A DNA stretch of 64,000 nucleotides from Sistotremastrum niveocremeum HHB9708. Lineage: Eukaryota; Basidiomycota; Agaricomycetes; Sistotremastrales; Sistotremastraceae. The notes beneath the pieces are model-generated. The model saw nothing but the letters and a program-made list of their open reading frames with translations. It had not been told where the DNA came from and did not search any database. Every line of letters begins with the position of its first letter. Position 1 is the first letter of the stretch. The stretch is taken from positions 392,685 to 456,684 of the forward strand of contig KV419413.1 of assembly GCA_001630475.1 (NCBI GenBank). The letters run 5' to 3'. The position numbers and the translations under genes are program-made. Positions 1 through 12,000 of the stretch are shown here, in pieces.

Positions 1-1834
1 CCCAGGTTCTGGCCCCTGTGGCTGGGGTTTTTGGGCACCGCGCCATGTACGAAAACCCCAGGGGGCGTGACTTTGTGCCATGCCTGGTGGGGCTTACCCG
101 GGGGCTTTTGGCCCCTGGTTCGTCTGCACAGAGAGAAAGCTTCTCGGGAATCGTCGAGGGGAAAGCCAAGTCTCTGATCAGGCCCGTAAAAGACTGGCAC
201 GAGGAAGGGGCGAAATTCAGCCTTGTGAATCGGACTGGACTAATGAAACTAGCGTGGTAAGACACTCCACTGTAATACTGTATCAGGTCCGTGGAAAGAA
301 GCTATTTTGTGGTTCAAAGTGATGCGGTGGACCGCCAAGGGGTCGAGATACTGCAGTACCAACATTGGAGAGTTGGAATCAGATAGCGAACGGTATAGTA
401 GAGTAGCTTTTGAAATAAAGAAGTATGTTTTCAGGATGAAAGTTTGCGAGTCCTTCAAGCGCGCATAACGCCTCAACACGTGTTGGGAATCGCAAACTAT
501 ACAGCAGGAACTTGTGACGCATCACCAAAATTCACCGATTGTATCGAGCCGCCCGAGATGCGGGTTCTATCTGCCACAGCATAGCCTAATTGCGGATCCA
601 TACGAGAATCAGGTCACATTGACGCTCCAGGATAAAGCAATCGTGTATCAGTACCACTTCGGGAGATGGGCTAAGAATCAAGGGCACCCCATTCTTCCAG
701 GCTGCCATCTTCAGTAAGGCTCGAATGTCGGATAACATACATCATATACAGCAGAGAGAATAAAGTTGATGATAAGGTTTCGCCACGTTTAGAAGAGCTT
801 CGGGGTTCTCGGTGTAATCTACAACTCCGCTTCGAGGGTACCGCAGACGGCAGCAGATTCTCTCAGGTACCTCGAACCGGCCCCGAGAGTGAGACTATAG
901 CGCTCAAATTCTCAAAGCCCATCCGAGGCAACTCAGAGTGGAGCATATTCTTCATCTTCTTCTGGTTGCATTATCCCGCCCGTGAACAAAAACCGACGTC
1001 TTGTATGGGTAGCCCGACTTGAAAAGCGAAGAGCTGTTTCAAGGGGCTAGACAGATCAATCTCGTAATGACGGCACAGTATAGTTGCTACAAACCCGCAT
1101 TCGATTCTTGGAACAGATCAGGGGCGTTCAGGGACCTATCGCGCCGAATGAACGATCAACGGTACATTGATAAGGCAGCTTTTCTACTTGAGAGGTTTCT
1201 GCTTGCCTATTTGAATCGAAACAACTCCTGAGTGTCGGAAAAAAATCTTTCAGGAGGATGCGCTAATATCAGAGACGGCGCAAGAGGGAAGGCTCATCTG
1301 AGGGCTTTGATCCGGAGTCGGCGATTATTCAGGAAAACCCGAGGAATTGAAATGCAGACTAGAATCCTCTAGCCATAATGCTATAGAGGAAGTGTTGTCG
1401 TTTCCCTGTAAAGCTTTCCATGCGCTCAGTCGGCGTTGTGGCGTGGGTAGTCGAGCATACCACGTACTGTAAGCTCACGGTTAGTGTATTCTAACCCAAA
1501 TTGATCAAAGGATCTAGCTCTCGATAGAGGTACAATACCAGCGCTTCTTGGTGCCTAGTCACTTCTAGCTTTTCGAGTTAGATGTTGAAGCAGAGTCGAA
1601 AGACGTTGAGGATCGATGGTGGCTAAGTGCCACATGCAAGAGCCTCTTTTGGTGTAGTGCGGATCGTGCGGGAAAGTGCTCTTTCGAATTTCGAGATATA
1701 ACTCCGTTCAAACACGCGGCTAAGGCCATCAGAGGCATAGTGAGGGTTGAGAAGGCTGAGCCTGAGACTGGCGTGATCAGAATGACCGGAATCGGAATCC
1801 GGACTGACGCGAAATTCCTGTAGCCGCTGCAGTC
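1..1834. other. intergenic stretch, no gene supported
   Basis: Only short overlapping reading frames in all six frames. None resembles a known family and none can be extended through plausible splice sites. The last part probably holds the LSM6 promoter. I see no tRNA, repeat or mobile element here. Confidence 0.5.
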
Positions 1835-2247
1835 ATGGACGACGATTCGCCGCCGCCGCCGCCTGCTTCACCCCCTCCGCCGCCATCAGGCCCTTCAGGA
1901 GCACCAGGATCACCAACTGACTTCCTGAAAGGCGTGGTTGGAAAGAAAGTGGTTGTGCGTTTGACATCAGGCGTCGACTATCGCGGTATGTGATCTCACC
2001 ATACCAAACCGTGACGGCTCTTTGATGGCGTGTTCGATTATAGGAATATTGTCGTGTTTGGACGGCTACATGAATATCGCGTTAGAACAGACTGAAGAAC
2101 ATGTCAATGGTAGAGTGACGAATCGATATGGCGATGCTTTCATTCGAGGGAATAATGGTGCGTCTCGTCCATCTGATTCTGAAGCATTCTCGCCTTCTCA
2201 TTGTCTGTCCTTTAGTGTTGTATATCTCTGCTGCCGAGCCGTTGTGA
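1835..2247 (+). CDS. LSM6: U6 snRNA-associated Sm-like protein LSm6
   Basis: Three exons: 1835-1985, 2044-2157 and 2216-2247, joined in phase, giving about 98 residues. The Sm1 motif covers the exon 1-2 junction, with FLKGVVGKKVVVRLTSGVDY followed by RGILSCLDGYMNIALEQTEE. Sm2 has GDAFIRGNNVLYIS and continues over the third junction to a stop after ISAAEPL. This is the near-invariant LSm6 signature. By family knowledge LSm6 is one subunit of the Lsm1-7 ring (cytoplasmic mRNA decapping) and of the Lsm2-8 ring (nuclear U6 snRNA 3' end). The unusual part is a Pro-rich N-terminal tail of about 28 residues before the Sm fold; yeast LSm6 starts almost directly in the fold. Both introns are short (58 nt) with GT-AG ends. 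The gene converges on ATG4. Confidence 0.95.
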
Positions 2248-3320
2248 GAACCATCTACGCCGCCGTCGTGTATCTTCTATCATCGACTCCTTATTGACCC
2301 CGCTTGGGGACCGCAATAGTACGCCGTCCCCAAGCCGGCTTAATACAAGTTCGGTTTGGTCTGAAATGACATGAATCTCGAGGACTGATTTACTCTGTTC
2401 CGCTCGGAGATTGATGCCACTGCATGAAGCACTTCGATCTTCGATGCCACAACGTAAAGGTCCTTCGCTGGCCAGAAGCGAGTTTTCGTTGTCAGCTTCT
2501 AAATCGCTAATGCACGGGATGATCCGCATGTCATCGTTTTCTGAAGGACGTCATGGATAATTGTCTACACTTCGCAACGTCTCGCAAGCTTCAGAGATTG
2601 CCAGTACGTGTATTAGGGTTGACGATCTTTGACGTTGAGCCCAGCCTGAAGGCACCTGAAGCCAGGATATTTTGACAAGGTTCTCTCCTAGACTGGATGC
2701 CGGCTGAGTAACCCAAGAGTCTAAGCATCATTTTTCTGAAACCGAAAACCCTTCGGCTCAACTCGCTCTGTCGGACGAAACCGCGGGTTGTGGCTTGGCT
2801 AGGGCTTCTCCAAGTTTTCTCTAGTTGTTCGTGCGATCGGTGTGCGTGCAATACGGCCACCTGAATCGATATGATGCACTTAGCTACATCAATCTGCGTG
2901 CCAATCGGCGGTTACTTCCTCACCAATTTGGCATATATGGCATAGCGAATAAAGATAGGATGCACACAAGAATGAATCCAGATGATCAGGGATATCGATA
3001 TCAACAAGGTATACTCCTAGGCTTACTACCTAGTACTATGTATATACCCTACAATCGTTCACATGCAAGCAAAAGCAGATATAACCTATTTACTATTATA
3101 CACAGCAGAAATATACGGGAGCGTTGAGAGACGGATGGAGCGATCGCAGGGATGAGAATGTGACAGGATGAATCGCTTGCGGATGTGATGAAAGATGAGA
3201 GGAAGTAGAATGAACAATCAAATACGAAAGAGGGAAATGAAAAAGAAAATTGAGCGGTCAAACGAATGACACGCTCGGAGTAGGTTAATAGACAGAGAGT
3301 CGAGCCAATGCTGGATCTTC
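2248..3320. other. convergent intergenic region LSM6 / ATG4
   Basis: About 1.07 kb between two convergent stop codons. It should hold both 3' UTRs. No extended coding frame, repeat or RNA gene recognised. Confidence 0.5.
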
Positions 3321-6300
3321 TCATGGGTCGACTCTGGCGCCACCCTTCACACCTCCACTTTGCGTTCGACCTCCATGTCGCGCGGCGCGCATACCCGAAC
3401 CAATCCCAACCCCAGTGGGAGTTCCCGTCCCGGTACCCCCACTCGTAGCAATAGTAGGTTGACCCGGAGGCAACACCACGCCAACGGGAGGCCTCCTTCC
3501 ACCCGTGATGGTTTTCTCCCTTTCTCGCTCCCGCTCGAGTGGACGAATACGCATCGACTCCCTCCGTTCTCTGCGTTCTTCACGCTCAGGATAATGATAG
3601 GAATGGGAAGTATGAGAATGATGATCGGATGATTGATTATCTCGATGATGATCTGTCGATGAAGTTGTGCTAGGGAAATCAAGATCTGAACCGGAGGCTA
3701 ATGGGAATGGGTAATGTTGTTGAGCGGGAGGAGGTTGCGAGGGCGGTGCCGACGGGAAGGGTTGCGCTGACGAATGGGAGGATTGAGAACGTGAACTGGA
3801 ATGAGCATGCATATGCGGAAGGGCGACGCTAATTGGCAATGTAGTACTGCGTGTACTCGTCTTCCGCGCAACCTTGGCAGACTCCGGGGACGAAGGCACG
3901 TAGCCGGGTCTATAAGAACTAGACGCAGAAGCAGACGACGACTGAGGAACGTGGCTTGATTCCGAGCTCGATGTGGGCGGTGAACTGGATTCATGTCCAG
4001 GCTCATGTCCTATTCGGCGAGATTGGTCGGAACCGTTTGGCGAGACCATCGGATCAACCCACTCGTCTTCCTCGCCGTCGTCCTCTCCTACTCTCTCAAC
4101 CTCTGCATGGCGAGGTTTGGGAGAGAAAGGAGGTTGTGGAGGACGATGGTCATTGGAAGATCCATCCCGGTATACATCGGCTCTCGCATCTTCGAATTCG
4201 TCGTCATCTTCATCATCGTCCTCTTGGATGGGGAATCGAGGTGTAGAACGAGTCTCGGCGCGTGATGAAGTAGGGGGTAGGGGATCGACACGTGCGGCAT
4301 GCGTGGCACTACCACTGGCGGTCGAGGATGAAGCAGCGGCAGCGTTGGACGCCACAGAGATGATAGGAGCAGGAGGAACGGAATCCATCGCCCCGCTCGA
4401 TGGTTGGTTTTCACTCGTCCCCGCGACGGGTGTCTCGGAGCTTCCAATTTCATCCGACTTTGCCACGCCATCGTCAGCTTCTGCGCTGACATCGACCAGA
4501 TCAGCCTCGATCTCTGGCTCAGACATCGATTCTAATCCGATCTCGTCGTCAAGATCATCGACGTCAGCTGCACTTGCTCCTGCAGCTGTGCGAGATGAAG
4601 AGGGTACACCCCAAGTGGGAGGTTCATCTTGGATGGAGAATATCACTTTGTACGTCCGCGACATCTATATCCAGCGATGTATCAGCAACGCGAATATGCA
4701 CATGAAGAACTGCAAGGACAAACCTCTCCAACCCGTCGCCTAAAATCTAACCATTCGGCCTCATCCTTACACAAGAAGCCCAACAGCATACTCGGATCCA
4801 TAACACTAAAAGCCATCTTCCGAACCTTCTCACAATGAAACGTCTTCAACTCTTCCGGCCTGTAAGCCGCATAATAATGATTGATAACGGGATCATCAGA
4901 CAACGGTTCTTCAGGGGACGTAGAGTTATAGGGGTAATGAGAGTGAGCGTTGGTGGACGTATGTCCCGCGGAGGGATGAGTCGAAGATGGATCAGAAGCC
5001 GAGTATCCATGGCCGAGGACAGACGCGGAAGCCCCTGTATGCAAAGGGCTCGGAGCAGAGGGACTGTGTCCCATTGACATTGAGCTCGTATGACTGCTGG
5101 TAGACCCGGAGGGTGAGGCAGGACCATGTCCATGATGACGGAACGGTCTGAAGCGGAATGAGGAATGAGAATGGTTCGTTGATTGCGTCGCTGTTGTCTC
5201 TCGATCTGAGCTGTCTGGCGTCTCGTTGCGACCATACCGCCTATCCGCACTCTCCCTCTCCTTCGCCGTACCAGAGTTACTGGTGTTCGTACTCGTCGGC
5301 GAAAGGTTCAGGATTGCATTGTTGGGAGGCGGAGGGCGAAGGGGAATGGCAGCACGGGAGTGATGGGGATCGAGATAAATGAGCGATTGGTCTTGATAGC
5401 CCAAGAAATAATATGAGGATGAGGGGCGACCGCCCGCGATGCCAACAGATTGCGGGAAGGTGAAGATTGTCTACAGCACACCAGAGTGTAAGCAATGATT
5501 TTCTCCAGAGAAGAATGAGGGATCAGGATACCTTGAGGCAATCGTAATAGATCGGGTTGACGCCCTCAATACCCAATCTTATCCCGATAAGAACCAGAAC
5601 ACCTCGTTCACCCCACTTCTTCTCTCCTCCCTTCTTCCCGTTCGTCCTGCCCTGGGAGTGCGCCGCATGTAGATTGGAGGCGGCATATACGTCCGACTCG
5701 TATATCACCCCGTCAACGGCGACAGCCACAGAGAGATCGCACTCCGGGAAAGCATTGGCAAGGGTTCTACACGTCATTAGTCACCAGCTTGAGAAGAGAG
5801 AGGAGACCGAGACGAAACATACTTCACAGCACCAGCAGCCGTGCTAGGTCCAAACCACTGTCCGACATCTTTCCCTAGGTCTTTTCCAGCGAGCGCCATC
5901 CTATGAACACTGAAAGGCGCCAAAGGCGAAGGGGAGTCGAAGAACCAAGTCAAAATACGGACGTAGGTGGCATACGACTGGGTTGGAGTCGGGTACAACG
6001 GTTTGCGCCAATCTGGGATCATATGTCAATCTCCGTAAAAAGAGCAATGAGTGATCCTACCTCTCCCAAGATGCAAATGAATCAAAGCCTCAGCTAAAAG
6101 GCTCTGACCAGTACGTAGCATACATCCCCATCCTGCATCACTCGTCCACCCCCTCTCACCACTCCAATTCCACCGCCGAGAAATCGGACTCCCTCCCCCG
6201 CCCGAAGTAGTTGTCGATACAGAAGCTTCCGATTCTGTACCAGACAACGAAGAAAGGTTGGAATCCCGAATAGGAGAGAATGAATTACGATAAGTTAACC

Positions 6301-7219
6301 AAACTCGGGAAGTGAAGTCGTTGTAGAATGCAGGCGGCCATGCTGGATGTGCCGGGGCTTGAGAAGGGGAGTTGGGCGGTGGCGACGATGAAGGAGATCC
6401 GGAGGATCCTGGGGGTGGTGGAGAAGATCGATAACCGCTTTTTGAGTCGACGATGACGAGACTGTCTCTTCTGCCTGGACTCTGCGACTTGCTCTTCTTT
6501 CCTCCGAAGCTATCTTTCGACGATGTGGAAGAAGCTAAAGAGGCGGGTTCGTATCCGGGATGCAGAACGCCCATCAACCAAATCGGGTGAGGAGATCGAT
6601 CAGGAAAAGAGTCGCTATCGAGGACAGCTCTGACCAATTTGTCTTTTCCGTGAATTGCGGCGGCGATCACGCTCGAAGCCACCGTTCGTGCTCTGGGACT
6701 CCTTGGCTGTCCTGTCGAGGCACTGAGATTCGGAGAAGAGGGCGATACTGCAGCTTGAGCAAGGAGAGATGAAAGCGAAAGGTCGGTTGATGAGGTGGAG
6801 AAATGGGACACCCATCCAGCCAATCTTGTACCTACATCTCCTAGACGAGATGTAGATGAATTAGATGGATATAAAGCCATCTCAGACGGCGTTGATTGAG
6901 GTCTTTCGGAGCGTGTGCGGGGTCGGGGAATCGGGAGCGCAGCCTGGGATGACTGCACCTGCGATTGCGATGGATAAGCTTGGGATGACGAGAGCGATGG
7001 CGGTGTAGGCTCATGAATGACAGGAACGTCCGCAGACGTCGTATTGTCCGTTTCCTTAACAGCTCTCAACTTCTCATTCGAATCCGACATCGCCGCCTGC
7101 TGCTGTTGAGCACTAATTGACCTTGATCGATCTCGGTTCGAGGCTGCTTTCTGGAGAAAACGAGGGAGCTTTGAAGAAGAAGTAGACGGCGTCGGAGGAG
7201 CTGCTTGGGTGCCTGACAT
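3321..7219 (-). CDS. ATG4: Autophagy cysteine protease Atg4, very long form
   Basis: Five exons on the minus strand: 7219-6061, 6012-5823, 5766-5532, 5470-4724 and 4664-3321. All junctions keep phase and give 1224 residues. Atg4 cleaves Atg8 after its C-terminal glycine to expose it for lipidation, and later delipidates Atg8-PE. The catalytic cysteine lies in [20 protein letters not shown] (C366) at the end of exon 1. The Asp-His pair lies in SLIYLDPHH (D562, H564). Other family blocks are [53 protein letters not shown] and [19 protein letters not shown], then [12 protein letters not shown]. About 300 disordered Ser/Pro-rich residues precede the protease core. A Ser/Thr/Pro/His-rich segment interrupts it (about 580-710), and roughly 430 low-complexity residues follow it. 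The core resembles yeast Atg4 of about 500 residues, and long Atg4 proteins are known in basidiomycetes. Start chosen as the first ATG of the open frame. Confidence 0.93.
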
Positions 7220-9054
7220 CCTCTTCAGTCCGCTTCAGCCCGAGTCGTGTCGTGTCCTGCACTAGACTCAAGCCAGACGTCCAAGTCGTGAGGTTATCGT
7301 GTCGCGTCGTAATACAAGTTCCAATGTGCCACAGTCGACGTGGAGGTCGGACGTGTCGACGAGCTTGGATTCTGGCTGGCGAACGGGCTGCGTGGCGGAG
7401 TCCGAATTCGGTTTCCTCACAACGTTTCGCCGTGCATTCTCATTATTTTCTGTATTTTCTGATACACGAGTTCCCCTTGGTCTTTCATATTGGACTCTCT
7501 ATAGGTACGATGGTATCATTGCGTATCAACCGAGAGCACAAGAACCGCAGTTCATTAATTCTTTTGTTTTAGAACAGGCTCTAAAGCGGAAGCAAAATAC
7601 CCTGAACCCTACGCTCTATCTCAGCGTATGCTGTGAAGCAATGTCTTTCCCAAACAAGTCAACAATTCCAGCGAATTAGGACGGTCTTACTCTCACGTTG
7701 CTCCTCATATATCTGCTTTCATCGTTTCACGTCGCAAATCGGACCGAAAGGCCAAAGCACGAGTTTCCGATTTAAGTAATACTTGCTAGATTGGGAAAGT
7801 GAAGGAGGGCGTTGTTGCAACCGCTGGGGCAGTGCGTGAGAGGACGATGGTCCCATCGTATCTGCATCCTCACCTTTTCGGATGGCAACCCCATGCTCTC
7901 GGCGAATTGTTGGATTGCCGTGTTCGTTCAATCTCAAAGCAGGGACGCATTTGCTGTTTTGAGCTCATGATTATATTTCAGACGCAGGATACGTCCTTCT
8001 TTATCTCGGGGCCACTCAAATTTGTCCAAACAACTCAATTGGAATCAGTACTGCCGGTGTCCGCTATGTAAGGTCTTCCTTATTCCGATTTGTAGAGTGG
8101 TCGTCTTCCACGCAATGGTCCCATCGACCTAGCTCTCCCAGCGCTATACCGCCCTTGATATTCTTCCTGCGTCTACCAGTGCCCTTCTTCTCCGCTCTCA
8201 ATCGGACTCAATAAATTTGAATTTATTCAGCGTCCCAGGCCGCAGCCCGTCATTGCGGTCTCTAGGCGAATTCTCGATGGCGGAGCTTTAGACTGAAAGC
8301 TACTAATTTTGTTTGGCTCTTTCGATGACTCTTTCTTCGAGTTTCCTGTTTCATGTTGCGGTATGACTCTCACTGATGTATTGTAACAATGGCATAATTA
8401 CTGCGGTATCAGATTGGGCACTCCCTTGATTCAAGAATCGAATTTTTCACATCCCGTTGGGATGTCCTGAGACCTTCCGGCTCTTTGCACTCTACCCGGA
8501 TCGGCCACCGGCTCAATCGAAATGTGCCACTCTGCTATCGGAACCTAATTTGACCGGAAATTTGCGTGCCTTCTAGAGGCCTCTTTATAATCTGCCCGCT
8601 CTGTGTGTTGATTTTTCTCGTCCCAGACCTGACGCAGTGTAAGTATCTCGGATATGAAGTTCTTTCTAAGGGGCAGAATGATTTGCCGAACCAGCCAGGC
8701 ACAGAAGACAGGTTCCTCGAGCTCGCCCTGTTCCCTCGCACAAAACGGCCCGTGAAGGTTGCCTGAAAACAGTGTCAGGATGCATAAAAAATCGTTTCAG
8801 GGCTTCAACACACCTTCATCCATACGACGAATCCTCTTGCGTTGTCAAAGACTAACTTCGTCTCCACTTCATTAAAATGGGAAGAATTCAAATGATCCGC
8901 TCGGCGCTTCCTACCCACGAGACCAGGTACTGCTCTCGGCCATTGCACTCTCACTCTCCGGCTGTGGTCAGTTTCCGAGCCTATAATTAGCAACACACTC
9001 TCTGGACGACCGCCCAGGTCCCCTATCAGCAACCTGTCTCTCAACATACCAAAG
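7220..9054. other. intergenic region ATG4 / NLR-A
   Basis: No supported gene. The left part should hold the ATG4 promoter. From about 8660 on the sequence is homologous, in inverted orientation, to the region upstream of NLR-B: compare 8671-8745 with the reverse complement of 38740-38820, and the block GCCTATAATTAGCA, which occurs upstream of both genes. Confidence 0.5.
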
Positions 9055-12000
9055 ATGACGACGAAGACTCCAGAGTCAGTTGTCCGTTATGGGAAGATTT
9101 GTTGGGATCTGACTCATAGTCACAGTGATACTGAAGCTAAAAGCAAGTTGCAGATATCAGGTTAAATTCTAAGATCGCTCTGATTCAGGCTCAGCGCTTA
9201 TATACTCTTTGACAGAGATACGCGGTTTCAATTTCCCAAAAGCTCATGGGATGCTCAAAGCCGCCAATCGATTCAGCCTCACTTTGGAATGTGGTACAGA
9301 GAAGCACACGTCTGAAGTCTCCAAACGCGATGATCATCCCTTTTGGGATGAAAAAATCGACTTGTGAGTACTCTTGCGAAAACAACGGAGAAGGCAACAG
9401 AGTCTAACTCGTCGTTTCCAGTAAATCGGAATCAACTTTTCTCGTTATAAAAGTTTATATCCATCATTCTTTCGGTACAGACGAATTGGTAGGAGAATTA
9501 AGCGAAGACATTAAGAATTTGGCCGCGCGCGCCGACGCAGAGGGTGAGTGACAAGTTCTCGTCATTGACACTGTCGGCTGACGATAAGATAGGGTCTGTC
9601 AAAGTCGTGTTGAAGAAACCAAAGGGCTCTTCGGGAGACAAGAATCCACCGGAAATTTCATTTAAGATATCACTCAAGACTTGGAAGGAAAGGATGAGCT
9701 CAGCTGTTGAGGCGGGGAAAACTGGATGGCAAGAAGTTCAGAAATCTCCCGTGCTGTTGGATCAGACATCGAAGGAGCTAGCTACTGCTGTCAAGATCCA
9801 ATCCACCATCACGGCCGCGGCGGCGGATGTTACGCCATTTCTCGACAAACTGGATAAATTCGTGAAGCTCGTTGATAATATTTCCGAGGTATCGCATGAT
9901 CGTTCGGATTTTCTATAAAACTGATCATCAATTTTAGTAGGTTCATCCGTATGCCAAGGTTGCGTGGAGCGTTATATCCGCTGCCTACAAGGTAATATTT
10001 ACTCCTCTTCTGAGCCGAACCATCGTTGTTCAGTTCTCTCATCAACCAGATCTTTCAAGCTCAGAAGCAACGCGATGGCGCGATCGCTCACTTGATCGAC
10101 GTGATGGATGATACATATGCATTTGTCATCGAATCAAAGGAGCTTTTTCAAGTGGAATCTCAACGCAAACTTTTGGAGAATCTGGCGAACCAGACAACGG
10201 AATGTGGTCACTTCATCGTCAACTACGCGAAGAACAAGACATTCGGTATGTTTCATTGCGTTGCAGCATTCGTTCCGAAGAGCAGAGCAGACCTGGCTAA
10301 TGCCGAATGTTCCAACGCAGGTGGACGGACTTTGACTAATATTCTGGGCGAAGCTGACGGCGTCATCAAGAGCTTCGAATCAAGTTTCTCCGACTTGAAA
10401 GCTGCGATTCAGTTACGCGGCTCTGTGCAGACCCAAATCGTAGTCTTTCAAACAATCAAATTAACGAGAGATATCGGTACGGAAAAGATAATCCATTGTG
10501 ACAATATATTAACTCGTGACATCATGCTAGCGATCGACATCAATCTCAATGACATGCAATATGTCGGCGATGCCAGTTTTCTTCCAGAGAAAGCCTGTTT
10601 TCCAGGCACCCGAAAGGAAATCATTGAGACTATCACGCAATGGGTCGTCCAGCCTGATCAGGCGGAGGGTGCGTCTCTTTTCTGGCTGAAAGGCTTCGCC
10701 GGATCAGGAAAATCTGCTGTTGCGCACACGATCGCTCATCGCTTTCATTCCGGGAAGCGACTTGGATCCTCATATATCTTTGACGAGTCTCATGCGACCG
10801 AGCGTCGCGCTGATACCGTCTTCAGCAAGATATCTCGGGATCTCGCAGCTATCAGCGACGGTTGGAAGGATTCCCTAGGAAAAATCATAAAAAATTCTCC
10901 TGATCTTCGACACACATCATCCGTCCGCCGGCAATTCGAAGAGCTCATTCTGGCTCCAGCGAAAGACGTCGTGTTTATCGGTCCGATTTTGATCGTGATT
11001 GATGCGCTCGACGAATGCGGTGGAACACCAGATGCTCGTAGAGAGCTTCTTCGTATTTTGGCCACCCGTCTATCAGAGCTACCTTCCAACTTTTGCATCC
11101 TCTTGACTTCTCGTCCGCAGAAAGAGTTCGAAGACGCGTTCGTACACTGCCCTTACATCACACCTCTTGATATCCAGGCGGCATCGGACAGCTCTGTTGA
11201 TAAGGACTTGGCAGTCTATTACGAAGCGCGCCTTGGGGATCTCGCGGAGCTGGACGACGCCTGGCCAGATAAGAGTTGGTTGTCGGAATTGATCAAGCGA
11301 TCGGAAGGCTTGTTTCAGTGGGCGTTCACAGCCTGCGAATATATCCTCGAGCCCGGTTGGAGCCCTGACGAGCAGCTCCATAGCCTTCTCTTCTCCACAG
11401 AGCTTTCAGGACTGGACAGCCTGTACAAGACAATACTCCATAACATTTTCGTATTTGCTCCCAACGATGGCCGTATTGCGCGGTTTCGGTCCATTCTTGG
11501 GCGAATTCTTTGCGCACGGACACCATTGAACGTGACCGATCTCATTGCTCTTCACGGACCCGACGAGAGTCCGAGCATGCTCAAATCCATCGTCCAGAGA
11601 ATGGGGCCAGTTTTGAGCGGAGTTTCAACTGACTACGCTCCTGTTCAAGCGCTTCATACTTCGTTTCGGGATTTTCTCTTCAGTCAGGAGCGGAGCGAGA
11701 CTTATCATATCGACCCTCTCGAAACGGAACGATCTCTCGCGAAAGCATGCCTTACTGTTCTCAATAAGGAACTCACATTCAATATTTCTAATATGCAGAC
11801 TTCTCATGGATTTGACCCTCTCGTCGAGGACATTGTCGTACCACCCCACTTAACGTATTCAGCTCGCTTCTGGTCTGATCACCTTTCAACACTTTCCTAT
11901 TCCGAGGAATTTGTCCCTTTACTACACACGTTCACACAACAACAATTTTTGCACTGGTTAGAGCTTCTTGGTCGATACGATGAAATGTACAGGGCGCGAA

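Noticed and set aside
3973-4743. Plus-strand frame of 256 codons within the ATG4 region
   Set aside because: It is the complement of the low-complexity ATG4 tail and last intron, with no start context or family. Ser-rich DNA often stays open on both strands.
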